DNA of 64,000 nucleotides from CAVWDI01 sp963753725 (lineage in GTDB: Bacteria > Chloroflexota > Anaerolineae > Anaerolineales > UBA4823). Of this stretch, positions 53,920 to 61,318 are shown in pieces. The notes beneath the pieces are model-generated. The model made no database searches. It worked only from the letters and a program-made list of their open reading frames with translations, and was not told the DNA's origin. The stretch is from assembly GCA_963753725.1 (NCBI GenBank), contig CAVWDI010000029.1:337789-401788 (forward strand). The letters are read 5' to 3'. The number at the start of each line of letters is the position of its first letter. Position 1 is the first letter of the stretch. Both the position numbers and the translations under genes were made by a program.

Positions 53920-54415
53920 AAAACGTTTCCAATTTGAAGAACATTGAGTTGTATCCTCTGACAGGTTGCATGTGGATGCCGGTTATTAAAGAACTACATT
54001 CCCTGTGAAAATCCTCGTAAACGATCCACGCCACTGTTTTCTGTTCATTATTAAATATCCGGTAATAATTTGAGACCTTCTTTACTTCAACCAGATTTAT
54101 CAATGCTCTCATTTCAACGATGGGTTCAAGTGTTTCCTTCAATGTACCTTCCCCCATTTCTTTAATAAATGTGGGAACCTGGAAACTTACCTGGCTGCAC
54201 AGCAGCTTGTTACCGTCAAATTGATGCAGATACAGTTCATTTCCTGCCAGGTAGAGTGTCATAGACCGGTTGTACAGGCGCCAATCGAATGTGTCGAATA
54301 TATGGATTGGCTTGACCTGCCCGCTTTCTTCCTTAAACGAACAAACGCCGCTCAGTGTGGAGGTAAACTTACCTTTATTAAATTCAGCCGGGGTAATAAA
54401 TAAGGTTTTATTCAA
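53807..54415 (-). CDS. CYTH-like N-terminal part of the CHAD protein
   Basis: About 165 residues in true frame (to GYNSMFFKLETF near 53925). The stretch IFDTFDWRLYNRSMTLYLAGNELYLHQFDG and the later ALINLVEVKKVSNYYRIFNNEQKTVAWIVYED resemble the triphosphate-tunnel CYTH fold that often precedes CHAD, but the classical ExExK start is missing, so it is probably not catalytic. The last ~40 residues are out of frame. Complete protein: CYTH-like plus CHAD, about 510 residues. pcm lies 45 bases upstream in the same direction. Confidence 0.78.
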   Translation of the reverse strand: MNKTLFITPAEFNKGKFTSTLSGVCSFKEESGQVKPIHIFDTFDWRLYNRSMTLYLAGNELYLHQFDGNKLLCSQVSFQVPTFIKEMGEGTLKETLEPIVEMRALINLVEVKKVSNYYRIFNNEQKTVAWIVYEDFHRECSSLITGIHMQPVRGYNSMFFKLETFFEGIGFRARYCFRFIYRNPAEIRHSAGRLFIESENRA

Positions 54416-54460
54416 GTTTTAATCCCTGACATTAACTATGATCCTCTCCAAATAAGCTTT

Positions 54461-54748
54461 CTATTCATCCCAACCGTAACGCCCTAATAATGGGACGAAT
54501 GCAACAGGTATAACATCCCTGCAGTCGAAATCATGTTCCGTACGCGTCCAACACTCGAGGAATTGACCGCCGCGGCCTCCGACCGGGATAACAATGCGTC
54601 CGCCAATTTTAAGCTGATCCTTGAGAGCAAGGGGCAGGCTGGGAGCTGCTGCAGTTACCAGGATTCCATCATAAGGCGCATATTTTTTTATCCCCTGCGA
54701 GCCATCCCCAATATGTACCTGGACATTGGTAATTCCCAGCTCTTTCAA
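54461..54748 (-). CDS. pcm: Protein-L-isoaspartate O-methyltransferase, C-terminal fragment
   Basis: Continues pcm after a frameshift near 54765: KELGITNVQVHIGDGSQG, YDGILVTAAAPSLPLALKDQLKIGGRIVIPVGGRG and the ending PVAFVPLLGRYGWDE, all typical PCMT blocks. Confidence 0.9.
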   Translation of the reverse strand: MKELGITNVQVHIGDGSQGIKKYAPYDGILVTAAAPSLPLALKDQLKIGGRIVIPVGGRGGQFLECWTRTEHDFDCRDVIPVAFVPLLGRYGWDE

Positions 54749-55116
54749 CTTACCTTCCGCATCGCGCCCAATTCTTTATGCCGCTCGATGGTATGCACTT
54801 CACTAGCCAGGTACGCCAATACAGCCGCCTGGTAACCTGAGCCTGTACCAACCTCTAAAATCTTTTCGTGCCCTTTCAATTCTAAGAGCTGCGTCATCAA
54901 AGCAACGATATACGGTTGAGAAATTGTCTGCCCCCTGCCGATCGGCAGCGGTCCATCACTGTACGCCATGTTGGCGTAATCATCATCCACAAAGCGGTGG
55001 CGCGGGACTTTGCCCATAACCTCCAATACCAGCGGGTCGCTAATATCGCGGCTGCGCAGTTGGTTCTTCACCATCTGCTGTCGTTCATCTTCGGAAAAAT
55101 CACGCTCTCTCATCAT
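54745..55116 (-). CDS. pcm: Protein-L-isoaspartate O-methyltransferase, N-terminal fragment
   Basis: Contains VKNQLRSRDISDPLVLEVMGKVPRHRFV, the substrate loop LPIGRGQTISQPYIVALM and the SAM motif ILEVGTGSGYQAAVLAYLA. The enzyme methylates isoaspartyl residues to start repair of aged proteins. The final ~6 residues (AMRKVS) are out of frame; the rest is at 54461-54748. Together about 215 residues. It lies between the LLM oxidoreductase and the CHAD gene with short gaps, suggesting one operon. Confidence 0.92.
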   Translation of the reverse strand: MMRERDFSEDERQQMVKNQLRSRDISDPLVLEVMGKVPRHRFVDDDYANMAYSDGPLPIGRGQTISQPYIVALMTQLLELKGHEKILEVGTGSGYQAAVLAYLASEVHTIERHKELGAMRKVS

Positions 55117-55153
55117 AATTCGGCTTTCTATATAAATTTGCTTTATTAAACCA

Positions 55154-56176
55154 TCAGCTCAGGTTGTCTTTTCGCTTCATGCCTGCGACCAGGTGCTGCC
55201 AGAAAACATCGTTTTCTCCCGGGACAAAGGTTTTATACAAATGCAGGCGGTCCAGGATACCCATATAGCGTTTCCGCAGCATTCCCGCCAGATCACCCTG
55301 GTCGCAAACCACCGCGAATGTCTCCAACATTTCGTCATCGATCAATTCCGGCATCTCACTCCATTTTCCTCTGGCGGCTAATCTGGTCAATCGCTGTGCT
55401 GTCTCCCCCCAGCCGTGCAAAGTCATAACTGGAAGATATGAGGGTGTCGAAGCGTAAAAGGCGATCTGAGAGCGGACGAATCCTCTCTCACTTTCAGAGG
55501 TTACCACAAACACGGTCGCTGAAATTGTATGTTCGCCTGCTGCACGCCCAACTTTTTCGCGGCCGCTTTCAAAAGCAGGTTTTAATATCTCACCCAGATA
55601 TTTGCGTGTGTGCAGTGGATGGACATGAAAACCATCTGCGGTTTCTCCCGATAATCGTGCCAGACCGGTGTTCACACCCGCAATGTATATTGGGATATCT
55701 GGGAAATCGATCGGTCCTGGGTTAAAAAACGGCGACATCAAAGTCAGCTTGTAATAATCGCCGCGGTATCTGAGCGGTTCCCCGGTCTGCCAGGTGTTCC
55801 ATATGGCGCGTATGGCAAAAATTTGTTCGCGTAGTTTACCTATCACTGAGTCCGGCCACTCAAGACCGAAGCGCCGCTCGATATGCGCCTTTACCTGGGT
55901 ACCCAAACCAAGCGTAAAACGTCCGCCAGAAAACTGGGCCAGGTCCCAGGTAGTATAAGCCATCGTGGTTGGGCTGCGGGCGAACGCAACCGCAATAGCA
56001 GTACCGAATTGCAGACGCTGGGAATGCTCTGCGGTCAGCAGCCCGGACAAGAACGGATCGTGAATTGTTTCGGGAGACCAAACCGCATTAAATCCCATCC
56101 GCTCGGCGGCGCCCGCGGTTTCAGGAACATCGCTCAAACTTCCCGGTGAAATTACTGCGTCTATTTTTATGGTCAC
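55154..56176 (-). CDS. LLM-class F420-dependent oxidoreductase
   Basis: 340 residues from GTG 56176 (VTIKIDAVISPG), which has GGAGA 11 bases upstream; a longer frame to 56281 has no family resemblance in its first 35 residues. TIM-barrel luciferase-like protein with ERMGFNAVWSPETIHDPFL, SGGRFTLGLGTQVKAHIERRFG near 105 and PIYIAGVNTGLARLSGETADGFHVHP near 190. It fits the TIGR03617-like group believed to use coenzyme F420. The substrate is unknown. First gene of the minus-strand group that includes pcm, CHAD and ParA. Confidence 0.88.
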   Translation of the reverse strand: MTIKIDAVISPGSLSDVPETAGAAERMGFNAVWSPETIHDPFLSGLLTAEHSQRLQFGTAIAVAFARSPTTMAYTTWDLAQFSGGRFTLGLGTQVKAHIERRFGLEWPDSVIGKLREQIFAIRAIWNTWQTGEPLRYRGDYYKLTLMSPFFNPGPIDFPDIPIYIAGVNTGLARLSGETADGFHVHPLHTRKYLGEILKPAFESGREKVGRAAGEHTISATVFVVTSESERGFVRSQIAFYASTPSYLPVMTLHGWGETAQRLTRLAARGKWSEMPELIDDEMLETFAVVCDQGDLAGMLRKRYMGILDRLHLYKTFVPGENDVFWQHLVAGMKRKDNLS

Positions 56177-56344
56177 AATTGAAACTGTCTCCAGTCCGCC
56201 GTAGCGGCTTATCAAACGACATTTGCCCGCTGCAATTTGATTATACACTCCCAGGTTCAACCCGCAAAGATTTGATGTCAAACACCATCATCAGCCAGCG
56301 CAATCACAAATCCATGATTTACCGGCTTTGCAGCACTCCTGCGG

Positions 56345-56350
56345 TATAAT
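56345..56350 (+). promoter_or_regulatory. Consensus -10 box 7 bases before a start codon
   Basis: TATAAT at 56345-56350 with the ATG at 56358. This spacing puts the transcription start at or next to the start codon, implying a leaderless mRNA. The -35 region is weak. No Shine-Dalgarno sequence is present. Confidence 0.6.
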
Positions 56351-56357
56351 TTTGCGC

Positions 56358-57305
56358 ATGGAAAATCCAGAAATTGAAACAAAACCGAAGCGGTACGGCT
56401 GGGTAGTGATTACTATCCTGGGCGTTCTGGTTCTGGTTTCAATCGCAGCGTTGAGCGCCTTTGGCGGCTATCGTTCCGGCATCAATATTCGCAAAAATGC
56501 GGAATCCACTCAAATCGTTCAGGCAGTAGCAGAACAGTATGCAATGGGTCTTCAAGAACTGCGGCAAGGGGAATATGATCGTGCCCGGCAGCGTTTTGAG
56601 TATGTGATACGCCTGGATCCGGATTACCCGGGAGTCACAGAAAAACTCTCCGAAGTCCTTTTGGAACTCAACACCACTGCAACGCCAACCCTGGGGATAA
56701 CTCCCACACTGACACCCACCCCAGACAATCGCGGGATTGAGGATATCTTCAACCAGGCCCAGCAACAAACAGTGAACAATGACTGGTCGGGTGCCATTGA
56801 AACGCTTCTGCGGCTGAGAAAAGACCAGCCAGACTTCAAACCTGTCGAAGTGGATGGTCTGCTTTACCTCGCCCTGCGCAACCGCGGTGTGGATAGGATT
56901 TTAAAGGAAGCCGACCTTGAAGGCGGCTTATATGACCTGGCATTAGCCGAAAATTTTGGCCCTCTGGATACCGAAGCCCAGTCCTTCAAGACTTTTGCAG
57001 GTTTATATATTACTGGCGCAAGTTTCTGGGGGCTTGATTACGTGCAGGCTGCCCAGTACTTCAGCCAGGTAGCGCCGCATATGCCGAACCTTAGAGATGG
57101 ATCAGGATTGACAGCTGCCGAACGGTACCGCCAGGCTTTGATCGAATATGGGTACCAGCTGATCAGGGAAGGGCGCTGCAGTCCAGCCTCAGAGCAATTT
57201 CGTACCGTGCTCTCAATTTATAACGACCCCGGTTTAGAGGCCGAGTTCAGCGCCGCGGTCAACGAGTGCGAAGAGCTGAGAGTTAAACCTAATCAAAATC
57301 CCTGA
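56358..57305 (+). CDS. Membrane-anchored TPR-like protein
   Basis: 315 residues from ATG 56358. Short cytoplasmic start, membrane helix WVVITILGVLVLVSIAALSAFGGY, then TPR-like helices (AMGLQELRQGEYDRARQRFEYVIRLDPDYPG), a Thr/Pro linker (TATPTLGITPTLTPTPD) and further helical repeats ending with paired Cys (EGRCSPASEQF, AVNECEEL). It resembles the two TPR proteins before groESL in layout but is not a close copy. Probably exposed outside the membrane. The CopD-like gene follows after 32 bases. Confidence 0.82.
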   Translation: MENPEIETKPKRYGWVVITILGVLVLVSIAALSAFGGYRSGINIRKNAESTQIVQAVAEQYAMGLQELRQGEYDRARQRFEYVIRLDPDYPGVTEKLSEVLLELNTTATPTLGITPTLTPTPDNRGIEDIFNQAQQQTVNNDWSGAIETLLRLRKDQPDFKPVEVDGLLYLALRNRGVDRILKEADLEGGLYDLALAENFGPLDTEAQSFKTFAGLYITGASFWGLDYVQAAQYFSQVAPHMPNLRDGSGLTAAERYRQALIEYGYQLIREGRCSPASEQFRTVLSIYNDPGLEAEFSAAVNECEELRVKPNQNP

Positions 57306-57337
57306 CCTTTATTTGTAACGGAGTACCGTAGTAATTT

Positions 57338-57871
57338 ATGGCTACCCCCGATTGGGCGCAGACAATCGCTTACTGGCTGCATATGATTGCCACGGTCGTG
57401 TGGATCGGTGGTCTTGCCGCGATGATCATGCTGGTAACCCCCATGGGGCACAGCCACCTGGATGAAGAGGGGGCTGCGAAACTGCAGTTTAAATCCCTGC
57501 AGCGGCTTGAATCCCTGATTTGGTTCTGTATTATCGTTCTGGTTAGCACCGGCATACTGCAAATGAGCAGCCATCCCAATTACCAGGGATTTCTGGAAAT
57601 TGGCAATCGCTGGTCAACCGCGATCCTCATCAAGCACCTGGTTTTCCTGGTCATGGTCCTGCTCTCAGCTTATCTATCATGGGGCTTAACTCCAAAATTA
57701 GATCGAATAATTTTGCTCAACTCCCACAAGCGTTCGCCAAACGGGGACCGGGTTGACGGCTCGCATTTGGAATCTACCAGGATATCCAGGAAAATCACCA
57801 TACTTCTTACCATCAATCTTGTTCTGGGGATTTGTGTGCTCGGTCTGACGGCCGTTGCGCGTATTTCATAG
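57338..57871 (+). CDS. CopD-like small membrane protein
   Basis: 177 residues with four hydrophobic helices: WAQTIAYWLHMIATVVWIGGLAAMIML at the start, LIWFCIIVLVSTGILQM, ILIKHLVFLVMVLLSAYLSWG and a last helix near the C-terminus. HMIATVVWIGG with a following His pattern matches the CopD/DUF2269-type family, whose members may bind copper or haem. No copper genes are nearby. It lies between the TPR protein and the GNAT gene (9 bases before the latter), likely one transcript. Confidence 0.78.
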   Translation: MATPDWAQTIAYWLHMIATVVWIGGLAAMIMLVTPMGHSHLDEEGAAKLQFKSLQRLESLIWFCIIVLVSTGILQMSSHPNYQGFLEIGNRWSTAILIKHLVFLVMVLLSAYLSWGLTPKLDRIILLNSHKRSPNGDRVDGSHLESTRISRKITILLTINLVLGICVLGLTAVARIS

Positions 57872-57880
57872 ACCTAGAAA

Positions 57881-58636
57881 ATGATATCCGTATCAAGTAT
57901 TCCTTCACAAATCAAAACTGGTAAACACCTGCGCGCATTTGACGTGCAGCGTGATCTGGCGCCGGTTGCCGACCTGGTTGAACTTTGTTTCGCGGATACA
58001 TTGGACCCGGATGGGAAACGTTATATCCAGCGTATGCGCTCAGTATCCAGGAACAAGGGCTTTATACGCTGGGCAGCTTTAAATGTTGAAGTGCCTAACA
58101 TGCCATTTACCGGATATGTTTGGGAACTTGACGGAACCATGATCGGTAATGCCAGTCTGATCCCGTACCGCGTCAAAGGGCAGGCATCCTATTTGATCGC
58201 CAATGTTGCAGTGCATCCAGACCACCGCCGCAAGGGTATAGCTCGCGTCTTAACCCTCCGCGCAATGGAACACGCCCGTAAAAAAGGCGCCGCAGAGATT
58301 TGGCTGCACGTCCGCCAGGAAAATGATCAGGCGTTAGATCTATATTCATCCCTGGGCTTCGCTGAAAAAGCGCGTCGCACGACCTGGATTGGCGAGCCGG
58401 AAACAATGAGCAGTGCAGACGACTCCGATATAAAAATCAGACCAGCAGTTCCTGATAACTGGAAGCATATAAAATCCTGGATCACACACAACTATCCAGA
58501 TGATGTCAGCTGGCACCTTCCATTAATACGAACACCTTACGTCCCGGTTTTTGGGGCGCGTTATATCGTTTGCTGCACCATGTCAATATTCGCCAATGGG
58601 CTGCTTACAGTAAAGCAAGCTTGTCCGCTGTCCTGA
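57881..58636 (+). CDS. GNAT acetyltransferase, N-terminal part (frameshifted)
   Basis: The first ~165 residues are a complete GNAT domain: LVELCFADTLDPDG, NVAVHPDHRRKGIARVLTLRAMEHARKKGA (the Q/RxxGxA-type acetyl-CoA loop) and VRQENDQALDLYSSLGF. A second region (IRPAVPDNWKHIKSWITHNYPDDVSWHL) begins a further GNAT-like half that continues after a frameshift near 58570. The acceptor substrate is unknown. Confidence 0.87.
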   Translation: MISVSSIPSQIKTGKHLRAFDVQRDLAPVADLVELCFADTLDPDGKRYIQRMRSVSRNKGFIRWAALNVEVPNMPFTGYVWELDGTMIGNASLIPYRVKGQASYLIANVAVHPDHRRKGIARVLTLRAMEHARKKGAAEIWLHVRQENDQALDLYSSLGFAEKARRTTWIGEPETMSSADDSDIKIRPAVPDNWKHIKSWITHNYPDDVSWHLPLIRTPYVPVFGARYIVCCTMSIFANGLLTVKQACPLS

Positions 58637-59094
58637 CCTGGCAAGCCTCATCTACCCATGCTGATTCCCTTTGGCTGGCCGCGCCGCCAAATGCCGCTGA
58701 CGCCGCAATAGGCGCACTGCTATCACACACCAGACGTGCCCTGCGCTCCAAACGCACATTAAGATTGGAATACCCTGCTGATCAAAACAATGATGGGATT
58801 CAATCGGCGGTTTTTTATCCCCAGCAAACATTAATTTGGATGTCTCGCAGTTTTAAATCCTTAGTTTGGTTGACTTTCCATCCAACTCGGCTTATACTTC
58901 GGTTATTGGAGAAACCGCCTTGCGAGATTCGAACAAATCCAGGAAATTTACTTCTAAATAAGAAGAGGCACGCGCGCCGCGTGCCTTTTTTGTTATCTAT
59001 GGTTGAACTTTGGAGTTTTGAAGGAGCGCACATAAGAAACCAGATAAATGTTTGGTCCAGGAGATCCTCCGAAGCGCAACATAATTCTGTTTGA
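58570..59094 (+). CDS. GNAT acetyltransferase, C-terminal fragment
   Basis: True continuation from about 58575 (VNIRQWAAYSKASLSAVLTWQAS, LWLAAPPNAADAAIGALLSHTRRAL, FYPQQTLIWMS). After IWMS, near 58845, family resemblance ends. The frame then runs through the terminator at 58967-58991 to 59094, so the real stop is probably near 58850-58930 and another small indel is likely. Confidence 0.65.
   Translation: MLHHVNIRQWAAYSKASLSAVLTWQASSTHADSLWLAAPPNAADAAIGALLSHTRRALRSKRTLRLEYPADQNNDGIQSAVFYPQQTLIWMSRSFKSLVWLTFHPTRLILRLLEKPPCEIRTNPGNLLLNKKRHARRVPFLLSMVELWSFEGAHIRNQINVWSRRSSEAQHNSV
58967..58991 (+). terminator. Intrinsic terminator after the GNAT gene
   Basis: GGCACGCG (58967-58974), 3-base loop, CGCGTGCC (58978-58985), then six T. 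Confidence 0.88.
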
Positions 59095-59110
59095 AAGGAG
59101 ATTTGATTCA

Positions 59111-59356
59111 ATGGATTATGGAATGATTGGGAAAATTGAAAAAGCGAAAAGGTACTCCGAGCAGCGTGACCGCATTCGAATTGAAAATTTAGAAGTTACT
59201 TTTATGGGACAGAATAATGACCACGTTGTAAAATTTATTGGCGGCCAGTGGCAGTGTGATTGCGATTTCTTTCAAACCCGGTTTAGATGCAGCCATACGA
59301 TGGCTTTGGAAATTATTTTAGAGGGAATGCTGATCGAACAGGTCCAGGAGGGATAG
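59111..59356 (+). CDS. Single-domain SWIM zinc-finger protein
   Basis: 81 residues from ATG 59111, with AAGGAG 10 bases upstream. A beta-rich start (RIRIENLEVTFMGQNNDHVVKF) leads into CDCDFFQTRFRCSHTMALE, an exact CxCx(n)CxH SWIM motif that binds one zinc. SWIM domains bind DNA or proteins and usually form part of larger enzymes such as SWI2/SNF2 ATPases. Here the domain stands alone. It has its own terminator and sits next to a toxin-antitoxin pair. Confidence 0.82.
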   Translation: MDYGMIGKIEKAKRYSEQRDRIRIENLEVTFMGQNNDHVVKFIGGQWQCDCDFFQTRFRCSHTMALEIILEGMLIEQVQEG

Positions 59357-59372
59357 AACGAACATCCCCATT

Positions 59373-59702
59373 CTAGATATATACAAATAAGCGGACTCGT
59401 TTGAGCCCGCTTATTTTAATTTCTAAACATGTCCCTTTCCAACAGCCGACGTTTACCTTAAACAGGCGCAAGTCTATTTCAAATGGGACGGGATCCCCAA
59501 TTTCTATTGACGAAAAATCAGGATGGGCTGGATTTATCAGGTAATTCAGCTCGTCGGGCACTATGGCGCTTGGCACCTGCAGCACCATCGAACTCAATGA
59601 TTCCAACCAGGCATCACCTAAGTCTCTGAGCACGGTCGGGGCTGGATAGTTTTTCCAATCAGGGGGTAAAGCAGATGTGTCCAGCTCAGACAGCACATCC
59701 AT
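59373..59702 (-). CDS. RES-domain toxin, C-terminal fragment
   Basis: Continues the RES protein after a frameshift near 59700: MDVLSELDTSALPPDWKNYP, LGDAWLESLSSMVLQVPSAIVPDELNYLINPAHPDF, FEIDLRLF. VPSxIVPxExNxLxNPxHPDF is a RES hallmark. The last ~25 residues run into the shared terminator, so the real stop may lie a little earlier. Confidence 0.82.
   Translation of the reverse strand: MDVLSELDTSALPPDWKNYPAPTVLRDLGDAWLESLSSMVLQVPSAIVPDELNYLINPAHPDFSSIEIGDPVPFEIDLRLFKVNVGCWKGTCLEIKISGLKRVRLFVYI
59385..59418. terminator. Bidirectional intrinsic terminator
   Basis: AATAAGCGG-A-CTC pairs with GAG-C-CCGCTTATT around a GTTT loop, with T-rich or A-rich flanks on both sides. It serves the SWIM gene on the plus strand and the RES toxin gene on the minus strand. 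Confidence 0.85.
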
Positions 59703-59914
59703 TTAAACTTTACCGGGATAACAATGTAACTGGGCATGATTGTGCTGGACAAGTGTACAAGCAGTTCCAACAAAGCTAATGATTTACTGCTTGCGGTATA
59801 GACGACACGCCTGCCGGGGCTGTTCCACCGCCCTCCAAATAAGCTGGCGCCCCTCCCATCAAAAGCGTTCCCCTCATATTTCTTCTTCACGATGCGCCAT
59901 GATACAACGCTCAT
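59618..59914 (-). CDS. RES-domain toxin, N-terminal fragment
   Basis: Begins SVVSWRIVKKKYEGNAFDGRGASLFGGRWNSPGRRVVYTASSKSLALLELLVHL: the GGRWNxxGxxVVY block and the following Leu/Glu/His helix are the NAD-binding core of RES toxins. Known RES toxins degrade NAD+ by phosphorolysis or hydrolysis. The last ~28 residues are out of frame; the protein continues at 59373-59702 (about 180 residues together). The start overlaps the antitoxin stop by 4 bases. Confidence 0.85.
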   Translation of the reverse strand: MSVVSWRIVKKKYEGNAFDGRGASLFGGRWNSPGRRVVYTASSKSLALLELLVHLSSTIMPSYIVIPVKFKWMCCLSWTHLLYPLIGKTIQPRPCSET

Positions 59915-60405
59915 GAGAAAACGCCGTGCTCTAAGCGTCCTATAAGGTTTTCAACTTCTCTAGCGCCTACCTCGCTCTTTAATAATTCAAATGGCACAGC
60001 CCCCCCCAATCCCAGTTGTTTCCGCCCAAGCCATACCCTTGCAGCGATTTCGTCTCCTTCAAAGAGTTCAAGTGCTTTCCCGTATATGCGTGATAGCCTT
60101 ACCAGGCGGTCAGACTCATCCGGTCTGAATCTTCCAGAAGACTTTCTTCTATTAAGGGTGCGCGTACTGATTTGAACAAGTTCTGCCAGCTTGCTGTTTG
60201 GCAGATCAATATTGCGCTGCAATCTCTGGAATGCGCTATAGGATAGGCCTTCCTCAATCTTTATCAATAATTGCTCAGTATCAGAAACCCGTAGTCCCAA
60301 AAAATACACATAGGGGTGTTCCTTTTTGGGTCCCTGCATCACTGAATAGTAATATCTTTTTGCAGCCGTGTTATTACCAGCCGCTTCTTGCTGTTTTTCT
60401 ATCAT
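59911..60405 (-). CDS. Xre/MbcA/ParS-type antitoxin
   Basis: 164 residues from ATG 60405 (GCAGGAGG site 8-9 bases upstream; codons further up overlap the promoter). A helix-turn-helix Xre-like part (GLSYSAFQRLQRNIDLPNSKLAELVQISTRTLNRR) is followed by the DUF2384 toxin-binding part (RLSRIYGKALELFEGDEIAARVWLGRKQLGLGGAVPFELLKSEVG). It neutralises the RES toxin encoded by the overlapping next gene and most likely represses its own promoter. Confidence 0.9.
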   Translation of the reverse strand: MIEKQQEAAGNNTAAKRYYYSVMQGPKKEHPYVYFLGLRVSDTEQLLIKIEEGLSYSAFQRLQRNIDLPNSKLAELVQISTRTLNRRKSSGRFRPDESDRLVRLSRIYGKALELFEGDEIAARVWLGRKQLGLGGAVPFELLKSEVGAREVENLIGRLEHGVFS

Positions 60406-60420
60406 CACAATCGACCTCCT

Positions 60421-60452
60421 GCCATATGGCCATATAATACCCGCCATTTGGC
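60421..60452 (-). promoter_or_regulatory. Palindromic repeats, candidate antitoxin operator
   Basis: GCCATATGGC (60421-60430), the overlapping 12-base palindrome ATATGGCCATAT (60424-60435), and GCCATTTGGC (60443-60452). They surround the -10 box and the start of transcription, where repressor binding would block the promoter. Confidence 0.6.
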
Positions 60453-60462
60453 TTTTTGTCAA
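60434..60462 (-). promoter_or_regulatory. Sigma-A type promoter of the antitoxin-toxin operon
   Basis: On the minus strand TTGACA (60457-60462), 17-base spacer, TATTAT (60434-60439), about 30 bases before the antitoxin ATG. Confidence 0.82.
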
Positions 60463-60610
60463 GAAGTGAGTTCTAGATGGTATGTAAATTTTCTCCCATA
60501 CAGGTATGACTACTATGCTAAGGGGCGGCTTATCTATGAAAGATACACTGGTTGGAAAATATCCATTTATTGGATAAAATACATCCAACCCATTCCACCC
60601 TGGAATTAAA

Positions 60611-60949
60611 ATGAATTCGGAATCCGACCAGATATTAGCGCTTATCCCAGCCTACAACGAAGTGCTACGCGTTGGTCAGGTGGTCAGCGCCGCCAGGAAT
60701 TTCCTGCCGGTTATGGTTGTTGATGATGGCTCAAGCGACGATACGGCACAAGCTGCTGAGGCAGCCGGCGCACTAGTCCTGTCACAATCCAGCAACCAGG
60801 GTAAAGGGGCTGCCCTGCGGGCCGGTTTCAGTTGGGCACTAAAGGGCGCTTATACAGCCGTTTTGACCTTCTGGATGCGGACGGACAGCATGATGCTGCT
60901 GAGATCCCAAATTTTATTGATTACTTTCAAGCCCACGGGGGCGACCTGA
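60611..60949 (+). CDS. Family 2 glycosyltransferase, N-terminal fragment (multiply frameshifted)
   Basis: GT-A fold start: ILALIPAYNEVLRVGQVV, VMVVDDGSSDDTAQAA and SNQGKGAALRAGFSWAL are the nucleotide-sugar binding blocks of family 2 enzymes, closest in style to polyprenyl-phosphate glycosyltransferases. A frameshift near 60860 ends the true frame; the DxD block follows in another frame. Product and acceptor are unknown. Confidence 0.85.
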   Translation: MNSESDQILALIPAYNEVLRVGQVVSAARNFLPVMVVDDGSSDDTAQAAEAAGALVLSQSSNQGKGAALRAGFSWALKGAYTAVLTFWMRTDSMMLLRSQILLITFKPTGAT

Positions 60950-61074
60950 TTATTGGTAAGCGTGATTTCAGTCATATGCCGCTGACCAGAAGGCTGGCGA
61001 ACAATCTGGCGCAGTTTCTTTCTCGTGGGCCATCGGATCTAAAATCCCGGATAACCAATCCGGTTTCAGGTTGA
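60832..61074 (+). CDS. Family 2 glycosyltransferase, middle fragment
   Basis: From about 60862 this frame gives FDLLDADGQHDAAEIPNFIDYF (the metal-binding DADGQHD block) and GGDLIIGKRDFSHMPLTRRLANNLAQF. It ends after another shift near 61030 and the protein continues at 61026-61287. Confidence 0.8.
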   Translation: MGTKGRLYSRFDLLDADGQHDAAEIPNFIDYFQAHGGDLIIGKRDFSHMPLTRRLANNLAQFLSRGPSDLKSRITNPVSG

Positions 61075-61287
61075 TCAGCCGGCGTTTAATGATGGAGTTG
61101 AAAAAATCCCGCGAAGGTGGTTTCGAATTCGAAGTCGAGATGATTTCAAACCTGTGTCCGGCAGGGATACCAGTTGGATTGGATCCCCATTAAAACAATT
61201 TATACCGGGGAAGGCAGCCACATTCAGCCCTTGAAACATATAAAAGAGTTTTCGCGTTTGGTTTGGCAAACTCGCCGGAAGCATTGA
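61026..61287 (+). CDS. Family 2 glycosyltransferase, C-terminal fragments
   Basis: First frame (61026-61193): WAIGSKIPDNQSGFRLISRRLM and FEFEVEMISNLCPAGIPVG, with the usual PDxQSGFR block. After one more shift near 61180 it ends as WIPIKTIYTGEGSHIQPLKHIKEF...WQTRRKH with TGA at 61285-61287. The DnaE-type gene starts 32 bases later on the same strand. Confidence 0.7.
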
Positions 61288-61318
61288 AACGCATCTCAAG
61301 GCAAAAAATAATCAGTCT

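Noticed and set aside
56177..56281. Longer N-terminus for the LLM oxidoreductase
   Set aside because: The extra 35 residues have no family resemblance, and GGAGA lies upstream of the GTG at 56176.
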